A DNA stretch of 64,000 nt from UBA10329 sp964500205 (lineage in GTDB: Bacteria; Bacteroidota; Bacteroidia; UBA10329): the NCBI GenBank assembly GCA_964500205.1, contig CAZCNS010000001.1, forward strand, positions 1-64,000. The letters run 5' to 3'. Numbering within the stretch: position 1 is the stretch's first letter; each line of letters begins with the position of its first letter. Shown one piece after another: positions 35,901 through 44,297 of the stretch. Under the pieces are notes generated by a model, which saw only the letters and a list, made by a program, of their open reading frames with translations, was not told where the DNA came from and searched no databases. The position numbers were made by a program, and so were the translations under genes.

Positions 35901-38274
35901 CAACCCCTCGCACATATACACTGAGTCCGGCACTTTCACCGTGACACTCGTTGTCACCAATGCCAATGGCTGCACAGACACCATCGTGATGCCTGACCTT
36001 GTGACACTTGCCGGACCATCGGGCGATTTCAGTTTCTTCCCCGACACGGTAGGATGCCCGCCTTATGACATCACCTACCAGAGCAACGCCACCAACGCCA
36101 CCCAGTACACATGGGATTTCGGGGACGGCTCGCTCGGAACAGGAGCCACGGCCACGCACACCTACACGGAGACGGGTGCATTCATACCAACGCTGATCCT
36201 GCGCGATGATAACGGCTGCACCTTCACTTTCCAATCGGCAGACACACTGCGGGTGGAGCCGCTGGCGGTGAGCGCTGGCAACGATGTGACCATCTGCGCG
36301 GGCGATGAGGTGCAACTCGGTGCCGCTGGAGGAGACACTTATAACTGGTTCCCACCCATCGGACTCTCGTCACCGAATGTGGGCAATCCCGTTGCAAGCC
36401 CGACCGTTACTACACAGTACGTGGTGACCATTCAATTGCTCACATGCATGAACACCGACACGGTCACGGTATTTGTGAATCCAGTGCCAAACTCTGCATT
36501 CACCACACAGGACGTTTGTTTGGGCGATACGACCTTTTTCAACGATAACTCCACTATCATTATGCCTGACAGCATCGTCTCTTGGAGTTGGGATCTGGCG
36601 GGCACCTTCTCCAACGACACCAGTCCGAGCATCGTTTTTGGGCAGCATGGCACCTTCGACATCAGTCTGGTGGTTTCGAGTAGCGAAGGTTGCTCGGACA
36701 CCGCCACATCCACCGTGACCGTGAATCCTGCCCCAACAGCAGCTTTCACAGCCAACGACACCTGCCTTTTCAACCCTACGTTCTTCAACGATCAAAGCTC
36801 AGTGAGCAGCGGAAGTATCATTACTTGGCAATGGCAACTTGGCAACGGATCCACCTCGCTACAGCCGAACCCCACCGCAACTTATTCGCAGGACTCAATT
36901 TATTCAGTGACACTTATAGTGACTGCCGAAGGAGGCTGCACGGATACCGTGACGCGCACAGTAAGTGTATTCCCTCTGCCTCAGGTAGATTTTGCGGCCG
37001 AGAATGTCTGTCTTGGCGAGCCTGTGCTCTTCTTCGATTCCACCGCCATCAACTCAGGAAACATCGCACAGTGGAACTGGAATTTCGGTGATGACAACAC
37101 CAGCAATGAGCAGAACCCGATTCACATCTACGATGCATCGCAGGCTTATGCCGTTTCGCTCACTGCCACCAGCGACAATGGTTGCACTGGCACATCCAAT
37201 GGCATCATCAACGTGCGGCCGCTGCCAGTGAGCAACTTCAACATGTCTTCCTTGCAAAGTTGCTTCGTTCCTGCCTCAGTCAACCTGTTGAGTCAGTCGC
37301 AAGGGGCAACTTCCGTTCAATGGAATCTGGGCAATGGCCAGACCTCCTCATCAGCCAACGCCTCTGCGGTGTATGATTCGGTAGGGCAGTACACGGTCAC
37401 GCTCGTGGCCTCAACACAGTTCGGCTGCACCGACACCAGCTCGCAGGTTTTTGAAGTGTTCCCGACCATTGTGGCCAACTTCACTTGGTCCACACCATCA
37501 GGATGCGTGCCACTTGAAGTTGACTTTGAGAGCACCTCCCAGAATGCCACGTCTTTTCGTTGGACGTTCGGTATGCCTGACGGCTCGGTGAACCAGAACC
37601 CGACCTGGTTCTTCGAGGAGCCGGGCGATTACTCTGTGACGCTGGTGGTAGAAGGCGCGGGTGGCTGCTCCGATTCCATCACCTACAGTGATGTTGTGAC
37701 CGTATGGCCCAACCCGGTGGCGGATTTCGAATTCATCTCGGTAGATGAGCCCGTTCCAGCAGGCATCGTACTATTCAACAACACATCGACACCGCACATA
37801 GACAGCTTCTGGGACTTCGGTGACGGAGCCACAGGATTCGGATCACCCTCCACGCATCAGTACGATTTCTTCGGCAGCAAACTGGTGACGCTCGCCATCG
37901 TTGATGCTAACGGATGTGTGGACACCGTTCAGCGTTACATATCGGTCGATTTCTTCGGAACACTGTTCGTGCCCAACGCCATGAGCGTGAACGATGCCGA
38001 CCCGCAAGTCAGTGTGTTTCTTCCTAAAGGTCGTGGATTGGCGGCCTACCGCTGCATGATCTTCGATAAGTGGGGCAACCGCGTATGGGAATCAACAGCA
38101 TTGGAAGACGGCCAGCCTGCCGAAGGTTGGGACGGTCGCTACAACGGAGAATCAGTGCCTCAGGGAGCCTACGTGTGGAAGATAGACGCTCTGTTCAGCA
38201 ACGGCTCCGTGTGGCCGGGACAAGAGAAGAATGGACGGTTCTTCCAGTCCGGCACAGTGACGGTCATCCGCTGA
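32959..38274 (+). CDS. Giant PKD-repeat surface protein with T9SS type B (gliding-motility-associated) C-terminus
   Basis: A 1771-aa protein: signal peptide MTLQRRILLLAILLLSSAVT, then about 19 PKD-type domains of about 80-90 residues, most with a WDFGDGN-type motif and a YTVTL strand, one Ig-like module (GNDVTICAGDEVQLGAAGGD) after the thirteenth, and a C-terminal type B sorting domain (GTLFVPNAMSVNDADPQ, FDKWGNRVWES, WDGRYNGESVPQGAYVWKID). PKD arrays form rigid extended rods in adhesins and gliding-related proteins, so an adhesive or cell-surface structural role is likely. The frame is open 68 codons upstream, but the signal peptide and a TACTTTG box near 32897 fix ATG 32959. Confidence 0.93.
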   Translation: MTLQRRILLLAILLLSSAVTGALAQVTAEFSAPVTSGCSPLIVNFQNQSTGAGLSYQWNLGNGNNSTAQNPSASFITPGTYTVTLTVTGPGGTDTEVKTAFITVFTPPNPEVEVSQGIGCFPFDVQFTDASIPGDAPVTAWSWDFGDGGASVVQNPTHTYTTQGTFNVTLLLTDANGCTSNESFPGLINSNSNRPVAAFDADPLVGCIPPVNVNFTDQSSGGTGQLTYLWQFGDGNTSTTQNPTHSYETEGVYDVSLTVTDEIGCDDTEAFAGHITIVENPVIDFTPSLTVGCLGDPVQFSDMSFPPPTSWEWDFGDGNSSNQQNPSHLYTSPGTYTVTLTASYAGSCQATEVRTDLVSIGGIPFVAFTPSGTEACETPFVVDFTNNSVGASLNYLWDFGDGNTSTEQSPSHTYTENGIYTASLTATNPQGCSTTQSTSINVSETRADFLPDVFGFCLPLEVNFSDSSVSASQIINYQWDFGDGNTSTLQNPTHTYQDTGRYTITLIIENSLGCLDTLVRPNYIFAYTVPVADFDQTPQVICPGEFEFTNLSSGATDFFWDFGDEQTDVVPNPIHTYQDTGSFSITLIALNNGCPDSVIAENMIYVSPPIARTALEYSCDQPNTFTFTNTSIGDDSFFWTFEDGSTNNTDSTVTRIINDPGMYFIELTVFNDTSGCTDTRRDTVYVTELEAAFTQNITEGCAPLLVSFTNQSVDAVSYQWNFGGGASSATTLNPNRTFANIGTYTVRLVATDINGCLDTIIVPDLITATGAFVDFAVDTAFGCDDLTVSFVDQTTPEGTIVSWLWDFGDGNTSADPNPTHIYDVAGNYTVSLTTTDNAGCVNTDTTVDIVQSLPLAAPGFVVNTQLGCAGDEFQFTSTSSAEAIGFLWDFGDGNTSSEENPTHVYASSGNYTVSLTVINANGCDSTVTEVDYIMLGGPTADFTAFPTFAFCPPLLVSFTDQSVGALSYEWDFGNGNGSNIANPSHIYTESGTFTVTLVVTNANGCTDTIVMPDLVTLAGPSGDFSFFPDTVGCPPYDITYQSNATNATQYTWDFGDGSLGTGATATHTYTETGAFIPTLILRDDNGCTFTFQSADTLRVEPLAVSAGNDVTICAGDEVQLGAAGGDTYNWFPPIGLSSPNVGNPVASPTVTTQYVVTIQLLTCMNTDTVTVFVNPVPNSAFTTQDVCLGDTTFFNDNSTIIMPDSIVSWSWDLAGTFSNDTSPSIVFGQHGTFDISLVVSSSEGCSDTATSTVTVNPAPTAAFTANDTCLFNPTFFNDQSSVSSGSIITWQWQLGNGSTSLQPNPTATYSQDSIYSVTLIVTAEGGCTDTVTRTVSVFPLPQVDFAAENVCLGEPVLFFDSTAINSGNIAQWNWNFGDDNTSNEQNPIHIYDASQAYAVSLTATSDNGCTGTSNGIINVRPLPVSNFNMSSLQSCFVPASVNLLSQSQGATSVQWNLGNGQTSSSANASAVYDSVGQYTVTLVASTQFGCTDTSSQVFEVFPTIVANFTWSTPSGCVPLEVDFESTSQNATSFRWTFGMPDGSVNQNPTWFFEEPGDYSVTLVVEGAGGCSDSITYSDVVTVWPNPVADFEFISVDEPVPAGIVLFNNTSTPHIDSFWDFGDGATGFGSPSTHQYDFFGSKLVTLAIVDANGCVDTVQRYISVDFFGTLFVPNAMSVNDADPQVSVFLPKGRGLAAYRCMIFDKWGNRVWESTALEDGQPAEGWDGRYNGESVPQGAYVWKIDALFSNGSVWPGQEKNGRFFQSGTVTVIR

Positions 38275-38280
38275 GCGCAG

Positions 38281-38766
38281 TCAAAAAACCGCCTCTGCCG
38301 AGGAGCGGTCGGTCATCTTGGCCTTGGTCTTCCCGTCATTCTTGAAATGAATGATGTTGACCTGATCATCAAAGACCTCATACAGCAGGGAATTGCGAAC
38401 TCTAAGCCGACCAAGGCTTCTTAGGGGTTCTGATTCGAGATAACACCAAGTAGCATCTGCCGATGGCTCCGAACCAAGATACACCAACGTGATCGGATCA
38501 TTGTCATCCCATACAAGGAGCATCTCCGACAGGTAACGGTCAATAAAGACCTGCGCGCTGTCATGCTCAGTGGATGTTCCGATGTTTGCCTGCTGCAGGC
38601 CCCTGCGTGCAATAGCCTCCTCCAGATCGTCTGTGAAGACCTTCACCGCAATCTCTAACCTTCCGCTGTCTGCATTGCGCTCCATCTCCGAGATGGATAC
38701 ATGAAAGTCATGCCTGTTGCCCGAAATCAGGGTCAAGGCGAATATGATGGTCAATAGTTTGGTCAT
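38281..38766 (-). CDS. DUF6702 family protein
   Basis: A 161-aa exported protein; from ATG 38766 the signal peptide is MTKLLTIIFALTLISG, and ATG 38802 is a longer alternative. The mature start HDFHVSISEMERNADSGRLE followed by IAVKVFTDDLEEAI is the DUF6702 signature, as is VWDDNDPITLVYLG. Members are periplasmic proteins often found near M1 peptidases; none is adjacent here. The function is unknown. Convergent with the PKD gene, six bases apart. Confidence 0.82.
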   Translation of the reverse strand: MTKLLTIIFALTLISGNRHDFHVSISEMERNADSGRLEIAVKVFTDDLEEAIARRGLQQANIGTSTEHDSAQVFIDRYLSEMLLVWDDNDPITLVYLGSEPSADATWCYLESEPLRSLGRLRVRNSLLYEVFDDQVNIIHFKNDGKTKAKMTDRSSAEAVF

Positions 38767-38878
38767 GCCGGCAGTTGCGAATGGGACTGCAAAAAAGGTC
38801 ATTTGTCGGGATTAACAAATCTTAACGTGTAGGTAAATTCGCAGCCCCATTTGACTTAAATCAACGCATCTGTTCTCA

Positions 38879-40633
38879 ATGAAAAAAACTCTACTGCTGT
38901 TTGCGGCCATCGCTCTCAATTCCATCACCAGCGCTCAAACTTTTGTTAGCACCACTCCACAGAATCGGAATGTGGTGTTGGAGGAGTTCACTGGCATCAA
39001 CTGCACGTTCTGCCCCAACGGGCATTCCATCGCTAATCAGCTTGTGGCCAACAATCCAGGACGCGTGGTCGTGGTGAATGTGCATGTGGGAGGCTTTGCT
39101 GCACCTGATGACGGCCAGCCCGACTTTAGGACCAGTTTCGGTGGGCCGCTCACCTCGCAGGCAGCAGTGTCCGGATATCCGGCAGCCACTGTTAACAGAC
39201 AAGTTTTCCAAGGCCTCGGACAGAACACTGGTGGTACAGGAATGGGTCGGGGCAATTGGACCAGTGCCGCCAATCAGGTGCTGCCAGAGGCATCGCCTGT
39301 GAATGTGGCAGCACGTGCATCGGTCAATCTCGCCACGCGGGAACTGACCGTGGTGGTAGAAGCCTATTACACGGCCAACAGTGATGCTGCGACCAACCGC
39401 CTCACCGTGGCACTGATGCAAAGCAACATCGAAGGGCCTCAGGTGGGCGCGGAGGCCAATCCAAGTGCGATCCTGCCCAATGGCAACTACAAGCACATGC
39501 ACGCACTGCGTCACTTCCTGACGGGGCAATGGGGCGCGACCATCAGCAACACTGAGCAAGGTTCGTTCTTCACCGACACCTACACCTACACACTTCCCGA
39601 TGATATCAGGAGCATTCCTCTCGTAATGGGCGACCTCGAAGTGGCCGTTTGGGTGGCCGAGGGCAACCAGTACGTGATCACTGGAAGCATGGCCGAGTTG
39701 GAGTACGTGTCGCCTAATGCCTTCGATGCGCTGCCATTCTTCACAGAGATCGGTGAATTCGTCTGTGGTGACGAGATATCACCCAAAGTCACCATCCAAA
39801 ATCTTGGCAGTGAGCCGCTGACGAGTCTTGACATTCTTTACTCTGTGAATGGAGGCCCTGCCAGCACCTACAACTGGACGGGCGATCTGGCTACTGCTGC
39901 GCGCACCGAGATCAACCTACCTACCATCGCATTCGGTCATCTGGAACAGAACACCCTTTGGGTAGCCACACAGAACCCCAACGGTCAGGGAGACCAACAG
40001 CAATCTAACGATATCATGATGACAGGATTCCTTCCAGCCCGCAATTCAGGGAACGAGGTTTTTCTGACCATTCTGACTGACAACTACGGTGACGAAACCA
40101 CCTGGGAACTCGTAGGGCCCAATGGCAACGTGATATCTTCCGGAGGCCCCTACGGGAACAATCAGACCATCACAGAAACCTTCACCTTGGAGAACGGATG
40201 CCATGAGTTCATCATCATCGATGAGTTTGGTGATGGTATCTGCTGCGCCTACGGAAATGGATTCTACAAGATTGAAAGCAACGGGGTCACTGTTTACGAA
40301 GGAGGACAATTTGCATCTGTAGAGTCTCGGTTATTCAATGTGGGCGGTGTGGCCAATGTTGAAAATGTCGATGCCGTCACGGGACTCATCGTATACCCCA
40401 ATCCTTTTCAGAGTGAGGCAGTACTGCGCTTCAATCTCAATTCGAACAAAAATGTGAGGGTAAGCCTGCGCAACACGCTGGGTCAGACTGTGATGACGCA
40501 GCCGATGGGCAGCTTGAATCCCGGCCAGCACGTTGTCACCCTCAGCAGCAATGGCGTGCCGGCTGGCATGTATCTTGTTACGCTCGAGGCTGATGATTAC
40601 ATTCAGACCATGAGAGTTGTGATCAGTAAGTGA
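38879..40633 (+). CDS. Omp28-like secreted protein with T9SS type A signal
   Basis: A 584-aa protein: signal peptide MKKTLLLFAAIALNSITSA, then a thioredoxin-like Omp28 domain with the motif VLEEFTGINCTFCPNGH (CxxC, near residues 41-46) and a following VVVNVHVGGFA strand, a beta-sandwich middle part (ILYSVNGGPAS; LTDNYGDETTWELVGPNG), and a T9SS type A sorting domain (VYPNPFQSEAVLRF to VVISK). Omp28 proteins are surface lipoproteins or secreted proteins of unknown role, and the CxxC suggests a redox link. It is followed 75 bases later by a TlpA-like thioredoxin, which supports that. Confidence 0.9.
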   Translation: MKKTLLLFAAIALNSITSAQTFVSTTPQNRNVVLEEFTGINCTFCPNGHSIANQLVANNPGRVVVVNVHVGGFAAPDDGQPDFRTSFGGPLTSQAAVSGYPAATVNRQVFQGLGQNTGGTGMGRGNWTSAANQVLPEASPVNVAARASVNLATRELTVVVEAYYTANSDAATNRLTVALMQSNIEGPQVGAEANPSAILPNGNYKHMHALRHFLTGQWGATISNTEQGSFFTDTYTYTLPDDIRSIPLVMGDLEVAVWVAEGNQYVITGSMAELEYVSPNAFDALPFFTEIGEFVCGDEISPKVTIQNLGSEPLTSLDILYSVNGGPASTYNWTGDLATAARTEINLPTIAFGHLEQNTLWVATQNPNGQGDQQQSNDIMMTGFLPARNSGNEVFLTILTDNYGDETTWELVGPNGNVISSGGPYGNNQTITETFTLENGCHEFIIIDEFGDGICCAYGNGFYKIESNGVTVYEGGQFASVESRLFNVGGVANVENVDAVTGLIVYPNPFQSEAVLRFNLNSNKNVRVSLRNTLGQTVMTQPMGSLNPGQHVVTLSSNGVPAGMYLVTLEADDYIQTMRVVISK

Positions 40634-40708
40634 TGAATCACTATCCATCATGAGTCCGGAAGGTTCTGTCAGCATAGCTTTCTGGCCCTTCACTTTTCAA
40701 TTGAAACC

Positions 40709-41224
40709 ATGAGAAAAACCCTTAAAGCCCTTTTAATCCTCACCGTGACATGCACCGTATCGGTCAGCGCACAGATCGCCAAGAAAGACTGGGATTTTCC
40801 CTCTGTGAATGTGAAAACCTTGGACGGCAGGACCTTCAGCACGGGTGATATTAAGAATGATGGCAAACCGATCATAGTGAGTTTCTGGGCCACATGGTGC
40901 AAGCCCTGTGTGCTCGAACTCAGTACCATCGCAGAGCTTTACGATGACTGGCAGGAGGAGACAGGTGTAAAGCTCATCGCCATTTCCATAGATGATGCCC
41001 GCAATGTGGCCAAGGTGCCGCCATTCGTCAATGGAAAAGGCTGGGACTACGATGTTTACCTCGATGCCAATGCCGACCTCAAACGTGCCATGAACGTGAA
41101 CACCGTGCCGCATACCTTCCTACTTAATGGACAGAAACAGGTGGTGTTTCAGCACAACGCCTATTCACCGGGCGATGAGAACCATCTGTACGCTAAGGTG
41201 AAAGAGCTGGTTGGGGTGCGATAG
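40709..41224 (+). CDS. TlpA/thioredoxin-family disulfide oxidoreductase
   Basis: A 171-aa exported thioredoxin-fold protein: signal peptide MRKTLKALLILTVTCTVSVS and active site FWATWCKPCVLEL (WCKPC). A cis-proline region NVNTVPHTFLL is present. The length and motif fit TlpA/ResA-type periplasmic reductases. It follows an Omp28-like gene with a CxxC motif, so it may keep that protein's cysteines reduced (inference). Confidence 0.92.
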   Translation: MRKTLKALLILTVTCTVSVSAQIAKKDWDFPSVNVKTLDGRTFSTGDIKNDGKPIIVSFWATWCKPCVLELSTIAELYDDWQEETGVKLIAISIDDARNVAKVPPFVNGKGWDYDVYLDANADLKRAMNVNTVPHTFLLNGQKQVVFQHNAYSPGDENHLYAKVKELVGVR

Positions 41225-41228
41225 TGGC

Positions 41229-41236
41229 TAAATTTG
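41229..41236 (+). promoter_or_regulatory. Likely -7 box of the toxin-antitoxin pair
   Basis: TAAATTTG matches TAnnTTTG, 25 bases before the antitoxin ATG. Confidence 0.5.
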
Positions 41237-41261
41237 TATTCCCAATTTATCTGAACCCGAC

Positions 41262-41495
41262 ATGATTCGCACAGTGGTAACTCCCGACAAGGACAGCATT
41301 CTGGTGAGCATACCGAAAGCTTATGTGGGTAAGCGTGTGGAAGTCCTCGTGTATTCAGAAGACGAAGCCCAGCCTGTACCGTCCGACATCGACCTTTCCT
41401 CCTTTAGCGGGGCCTTAAACCTTACGGACAAGCAGTTAACGGATTTCCTCAGATATGTGGACAAAAGCCGAGACGAGTGGGAGAGGGATTTCTGA
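41262..41495 (+). CDS. Putative antitoxin of a VapC-type module
   Basis: A 77-aa protein encoded directly before, and overlapping by 19 bases, a PIN-domain toxin. The N-terminal half (VTPDKDSILVSIPKAYVGKR VEVLVY read as a beta-rich segment) resembles short antitoxins of the DUF2281/AbrB-like type, and the acidic/aromatic tail (RYVDKSRDEWERDF) is the kind of peptide that wraps the toxin's active site. The assignment rests mostly on gene order and size. Confidence 0.75.
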   Translation: MIRTVVTPDKDSILVSIPKAYVGKRVEVLVYSEDEAQPVPSDIDLSSFSGALNLTDKQLTDFLRYVDKSRDEWERDF

Positions 41496-41860
41496 TTGAC
41501 ACCAACGTTCTCATCTACTATCTGTCTGGCAGACTCTCTGGGAACGCAGTATCTCTCATCTCATCTGGAAAAGTGAGCATCTCACTGATTTCCCGAATCG
41601 AACTGCTGTCCTATCCCGGTACTAATACTGACGGACAGGTGATTCTCAGGAAGTTCGCAGACGGCCTTGTCACTTATGGGATTGATGACGCAGTGGTGGA
41701 AAGGACAATCATTATCAGAAAGGCCAGCAGACTGAAATTGCCCGATGCCTTCATTGCCGCCACGGCCATGGTGCGGGGTCTGGCACTCATTACTGCGGAC
41801 AGGAAGGATTTCGGTAAAGTAGAAGGGCTAACGGTTGTTGACCCTGCCTCATTCGGTTAG
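41477..41860 (+). CDS. PIN-domain ribonuclease toxin, VapC-like
   Basis: A 127-aa PIN domain. The acidic metal-binding residues are present: Asp 8 in FLIDTNVLIYYLSG, Glu in SRIELLSYPG, Asp in LPDAFIAATA and Asp in ITADRKDF. VapC toxins cleave tRNA or rRNA. The start is GTG 41477, inside the antitoxin frame, which ensures that the antitoxin is made first. Overlap, order and size are typical of type II modules. The module is intact, so probably functional. Confidence 0.88.
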   Translation: MGEGFLIDTNVLIYYLSGRLSGNAVSLISSGKVSISLISRIELLSYPGTNTDGQVILRKFADGLVTYGIDDAVVERTIIIRKASRLKLPDAFIAATAMVRGLALITADRKDFGKVEGLTVVDPASFG

Positions 41861-41905
41861 CACGCTCGAATTGTCGAATTGTCACATCAAAACAAGAGAC
41901 TCGCT

Positions 41906-43648
41906 GTGAGAACATCCTACTCTCCGTTGTTGCTGACGTTCTTGGGACTGCTGGTTTCTGGTGCAGGATTCGCTCAGGATTCACCCGACATCCCGATGCA
42001 CGATGCGGAGCAGATGACCACTCCAGTCACCTCGCAATCCAACGGCAACATCAAGGAGAAGGGCAAGTGGGGCGAGATCCACGGCAACGTGCAGTTCGAT
42101 GCGCAGTACTACAACCCCGACTCGGCCATCGGAGCGCAACCTGTGCCGGAGAAACTGCTGATGAACGGCTTTGCCAACCTCATCTACACCAAAGGCAACT
42201 TCTCGGCAGGGCTCCGCTATGAAAACTACATGAACCCGATGCTGGGTTTCGACACACGTTTCCGAGGCCATGGCATCGCCTACCGCTACGCCAGCTTCGA
42301 CAACGATTTCCTAAGCATCACAGTAGGGAATTTCTTCGAACAGTTCGGGTCGGGCATGATACTGCGGGCTTACGAGGAGCGCGCCCTCGGCTTCGACAAT
42401 GCTCTGGACGGGGTGAGGGTGAAGGCCCATATTCTTGGCGGGGTGCGTCTCAAGGCCCTCATCGGCAAGCAGCGGCTTTATTGGGAAATGGGCGAAGGCA
42501 TAGTCCGGGGCTTCGATGGCGAGATCGATTTCAATGAAACGTTCAAAGCAATGGAGGATAAGGAACTGCGCGTTTTAGTGGGTGGCAGTTTCGTAAGCAA
42601 ATATCAAGAGGACACCGATCCCGACTTCGACCTACCGGAGAACGTGGGCGCCTACGCATTCAGAGCTGGGCTTCGCTACCGAAAATGGTTCTTCAGCGCG
42701 GAGTACGTTCACAAGGACAACGACCCGCAGGCCACCAACACCATCTTCTACGAAGGAACCGAACGGAGGAATTACAGCCCCGGGTCATCTTTCCTCGGCA
42801 CGCTGACCTACTCGCAGAAGGGGCTCGGTGTGGCCGTGAGTGCCAAGCGCACGGACAACCTCGACTTCCGCTCCGACCGAGGTGCGGCAGGCTTCGACCT
42901 GAACATCAACTACCTGCCTGCGCTCACGCAGCAGCACACCTACCAACTATCGGGCAGTCTGTACCCCTACGCCACGCAGCCCAACGGAGAATGGGCCTAT
43001 CAAGTGGACATCGACTACCGAATCCCCAAGAACACCAACCTGGGAGGCAAGCGCGGTATGTCCATGCGTTTCAACTACTCCCAGGTGCACGGTCTCGTTT
43101 CTGATGTGACCCCAGAAGGCAGCGGCCTCACAAGTAGCACCTTCGGACTGGGCGAGCTCTACTTCAGAGACATCAACTTCGAGATCCAGAAAACAGTATC
43201 CAAGAAGTTCAAATTCATCGCCCAGTACCTCAATATCACCTACAACAAGGACGTGGTGGAAGGATTGGCCGGTTTCGGAACGCTGTTCACCAACATAGGC
43301 ATCATCGACATGACCTATAAACTGAAGCCCCGACACGCGCTGCGCATGGAACTTCAGGGGCTTTGGGTGCAGGACAGGGCCGACCTCGGTGACTGGGCCA
43401 TGGCACTGCTGGAGTACACCTGGTCACCGCACCTGTTCGTGGCGGTGATGAACCAATGGAACTATGGCAACCGCGATGTGGCCCGCAGGCAGCACTACCC
43501 GAGCGTTTTCGTGGGCTACATTCACAATGCCACCCGTGTGACCCTCGGCTATGGCCGTCAGCGCGAAGGCATCATGTGCGTGGGCGGTATCTGCCGTACC
43601 ATCCCCGCCTCTAACGGGCTGTCGCTGTCTGTGACAACGAGTTTTTGA
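41906..43648 (+). CDS. DUF6029 outer-membrane-type protein
   Basis: About 580 aa. GTG 41906 gives a tidy signal peptide (MRTSYSPLLLTFLGLLVSGA); TTG 41879 is an alternative nine codons earlier. The body alternates short aromatic strands (GLRYENYMNPMLGFDTRFRG, FRAGLRYRKWFFSAEYVHKD) typical of an outer-membrane beta-barrel and ends SLSVTTSF with a terminal Phe. DUF6029 members are found across Bacteroidota without known role. A pair of palindromes follows immediately after the stop. Confidence 0.85.
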   Translation: MRTSYSPLLLTFLGLLVSGAGFAQDSPDIPMHDAEQMTTPVTSQSNGNIKEKGKWGEIHGNVQFDAQYYNPDSAIGAQPVPEKLLMNGFANLIYTKGNFSAGLRYENYMNPMLGFDTRFRGHGIAYRYASFDNDFLSITVGNFFEQFGSGMILRAYEERALGFDNALDGVRVKAHILGGVRLKALIGKQRLYWEMGEGIVRGFDGEIDFNETFKAMEDKELRVLVGGSFVSKYQEDTDPDFDLPENVGAYAFRAGLRYRKWFFSAEYVHKDNDPQATNTIFYEGTERRNYSPGSSFLGTLTYSQKGLGVAVSAKRTDNLDFRSDRGAAGFDLNINYLPALTQQHTYQLSGSLYPYATQPNGEWAYQVDIDYRIPKNTNLGGKRGMSMRFNYSQVHGLVSDVTPEGSGLTSSTFGLGELYFRDINFEIQKTVSKKFKFIAQYLNITYNKDVVEGLAGFGTLFTNIGIIDMTYKLKPRHALRMELQGLWVQDRADLGDWAMALLEYTWSPHLFVAVMNQWNYGNRDVARRQHYPSVFVGYIHNATRVTLGYGRQREGIMCVGGICRTIPASNGLSLSVTTSF

Positions 43649-43649
43649 A

Positions 43650-43714
43650 GAAAACCGTTGAAACGGTTTCTGCGACAACGTTCACGGCCTCCGTCCCACG
43701 GTTAAAACCGTGGG
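43650..43714. repeat. Two adjacent REP-like palindromes
   Basis: AAACCGTT-GA-AACGGTTT at 43652-43669 and CCCACGGTT-AA-AACCGTGGG at 43695-43714, 25 bases apart, right after the DUF6029 stop. The pair of related perfect hairpins looks like a REP/BIME-type mobile repeat; such elements are mobilised by RAYT transposases. They may also act as a terminator. Confidence 0.55.
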
Positions 43715-43762
43715 CTGAACAGAGGCTTGGACTTGACCTCGAGTGGAGGCGGTTCAGGTCAG

Positions 43763-43791
43763 AAAAACAAAAGCCCGCTTGGCGCGGGCTT
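43763..43791 (-). terminator. Terminator of the MORN-like gene
   Basis: AAGCCCGC (43771-43778) and GCGGGCTT (43784-43791) make a perfect stem with a 5-base loop, followed on the minus strand by TTGTTTTTCT. It lies 28 bases after the stop at 43819. Confidence 0.8.
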
Positions 43792-43818
43792 CTGAACGAT
43801 CTGCAAAATGCTCAATGG

Positions 43819-44193
43819 TCAGTCCTCTGAGCGGGCAAAACCCGCCTCACGGACGTAACGATCGGCAGCGAGAATAGCACCGTCCTTGTACTTCACCTCG
43901 GTGTAACTGTCTGTGAAACTGTCCCAAACACGGAACTCACCATGGCGATTGCCATTGCGGTAATTGAGTTCCGCGGTCTTGTTGCCGGTCTCATCAAAGG
44001 TCTCCCACTTGCCATCTGGCACGGTTCCAAGGAAATAGCCTGTTTCGCGTACTTGGCCGTTCTCATGAAAATGAGTGACGCGGATACGTTCGCCCTCTCT
44101 CTCGAAGATGCTCTTCACGTCAGGTGTGGTAGTATTTTGGGCCTCCGAACCGAAGGAGACCGCAAGAACAAGTATGAGGCTCAGGATTTTCAT
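43819..44193 (-). CDS. Small exported MORN-repeat protein (YwqK-like)
   Basis: A 124-aa protein with signal peptide MKILSLILVLAVSFGSEAQ and two MORN-type repeats (HFHENGQVRETGYFLGTVPD, FDETGNKTAELNYRNGNRHG). These repeats occur in YwqK-like antitoxins and in many Bacteroidota periplasmic proteins of unknown role; here the signal peptide argues against an antitoxin. ATG 44202 is an alternative start. It has its own promoter and terminator. Confidence 0.8.
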   Translation of the reverse strand: MKILSLILVLAVSFGSEAQNTTTPDVKSIFEREGERIRVTHFHENGQVRETGYFLGTVPDGKWETFDETGNKTAELNYRNGNRHGEFRVWDSFTDSYTEVKYKDGAILAADRYVREAGFARSED

Positions 44194-44254
44194 GGCTGGC
44201 ATATTTGATGGTGTATGTTAACGATAAGAACCGTGTGTTAACTTTTTGGTAACA

Positions 44255-44262
44255 CAAAGGTA
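44255..44262 (-). promoter_or_regulatory. Likely -7 box of the MORN-like gene
   Basis: The minus strand reads TACCTTTG, an exact TAnnTTTG match, 61 bases before the ATG at 44193. Confidence 0.45.
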
Positions 44263-44297
44263 ACGGACTTTTTAAGAGAATGTTCTCAAACGCAGTC

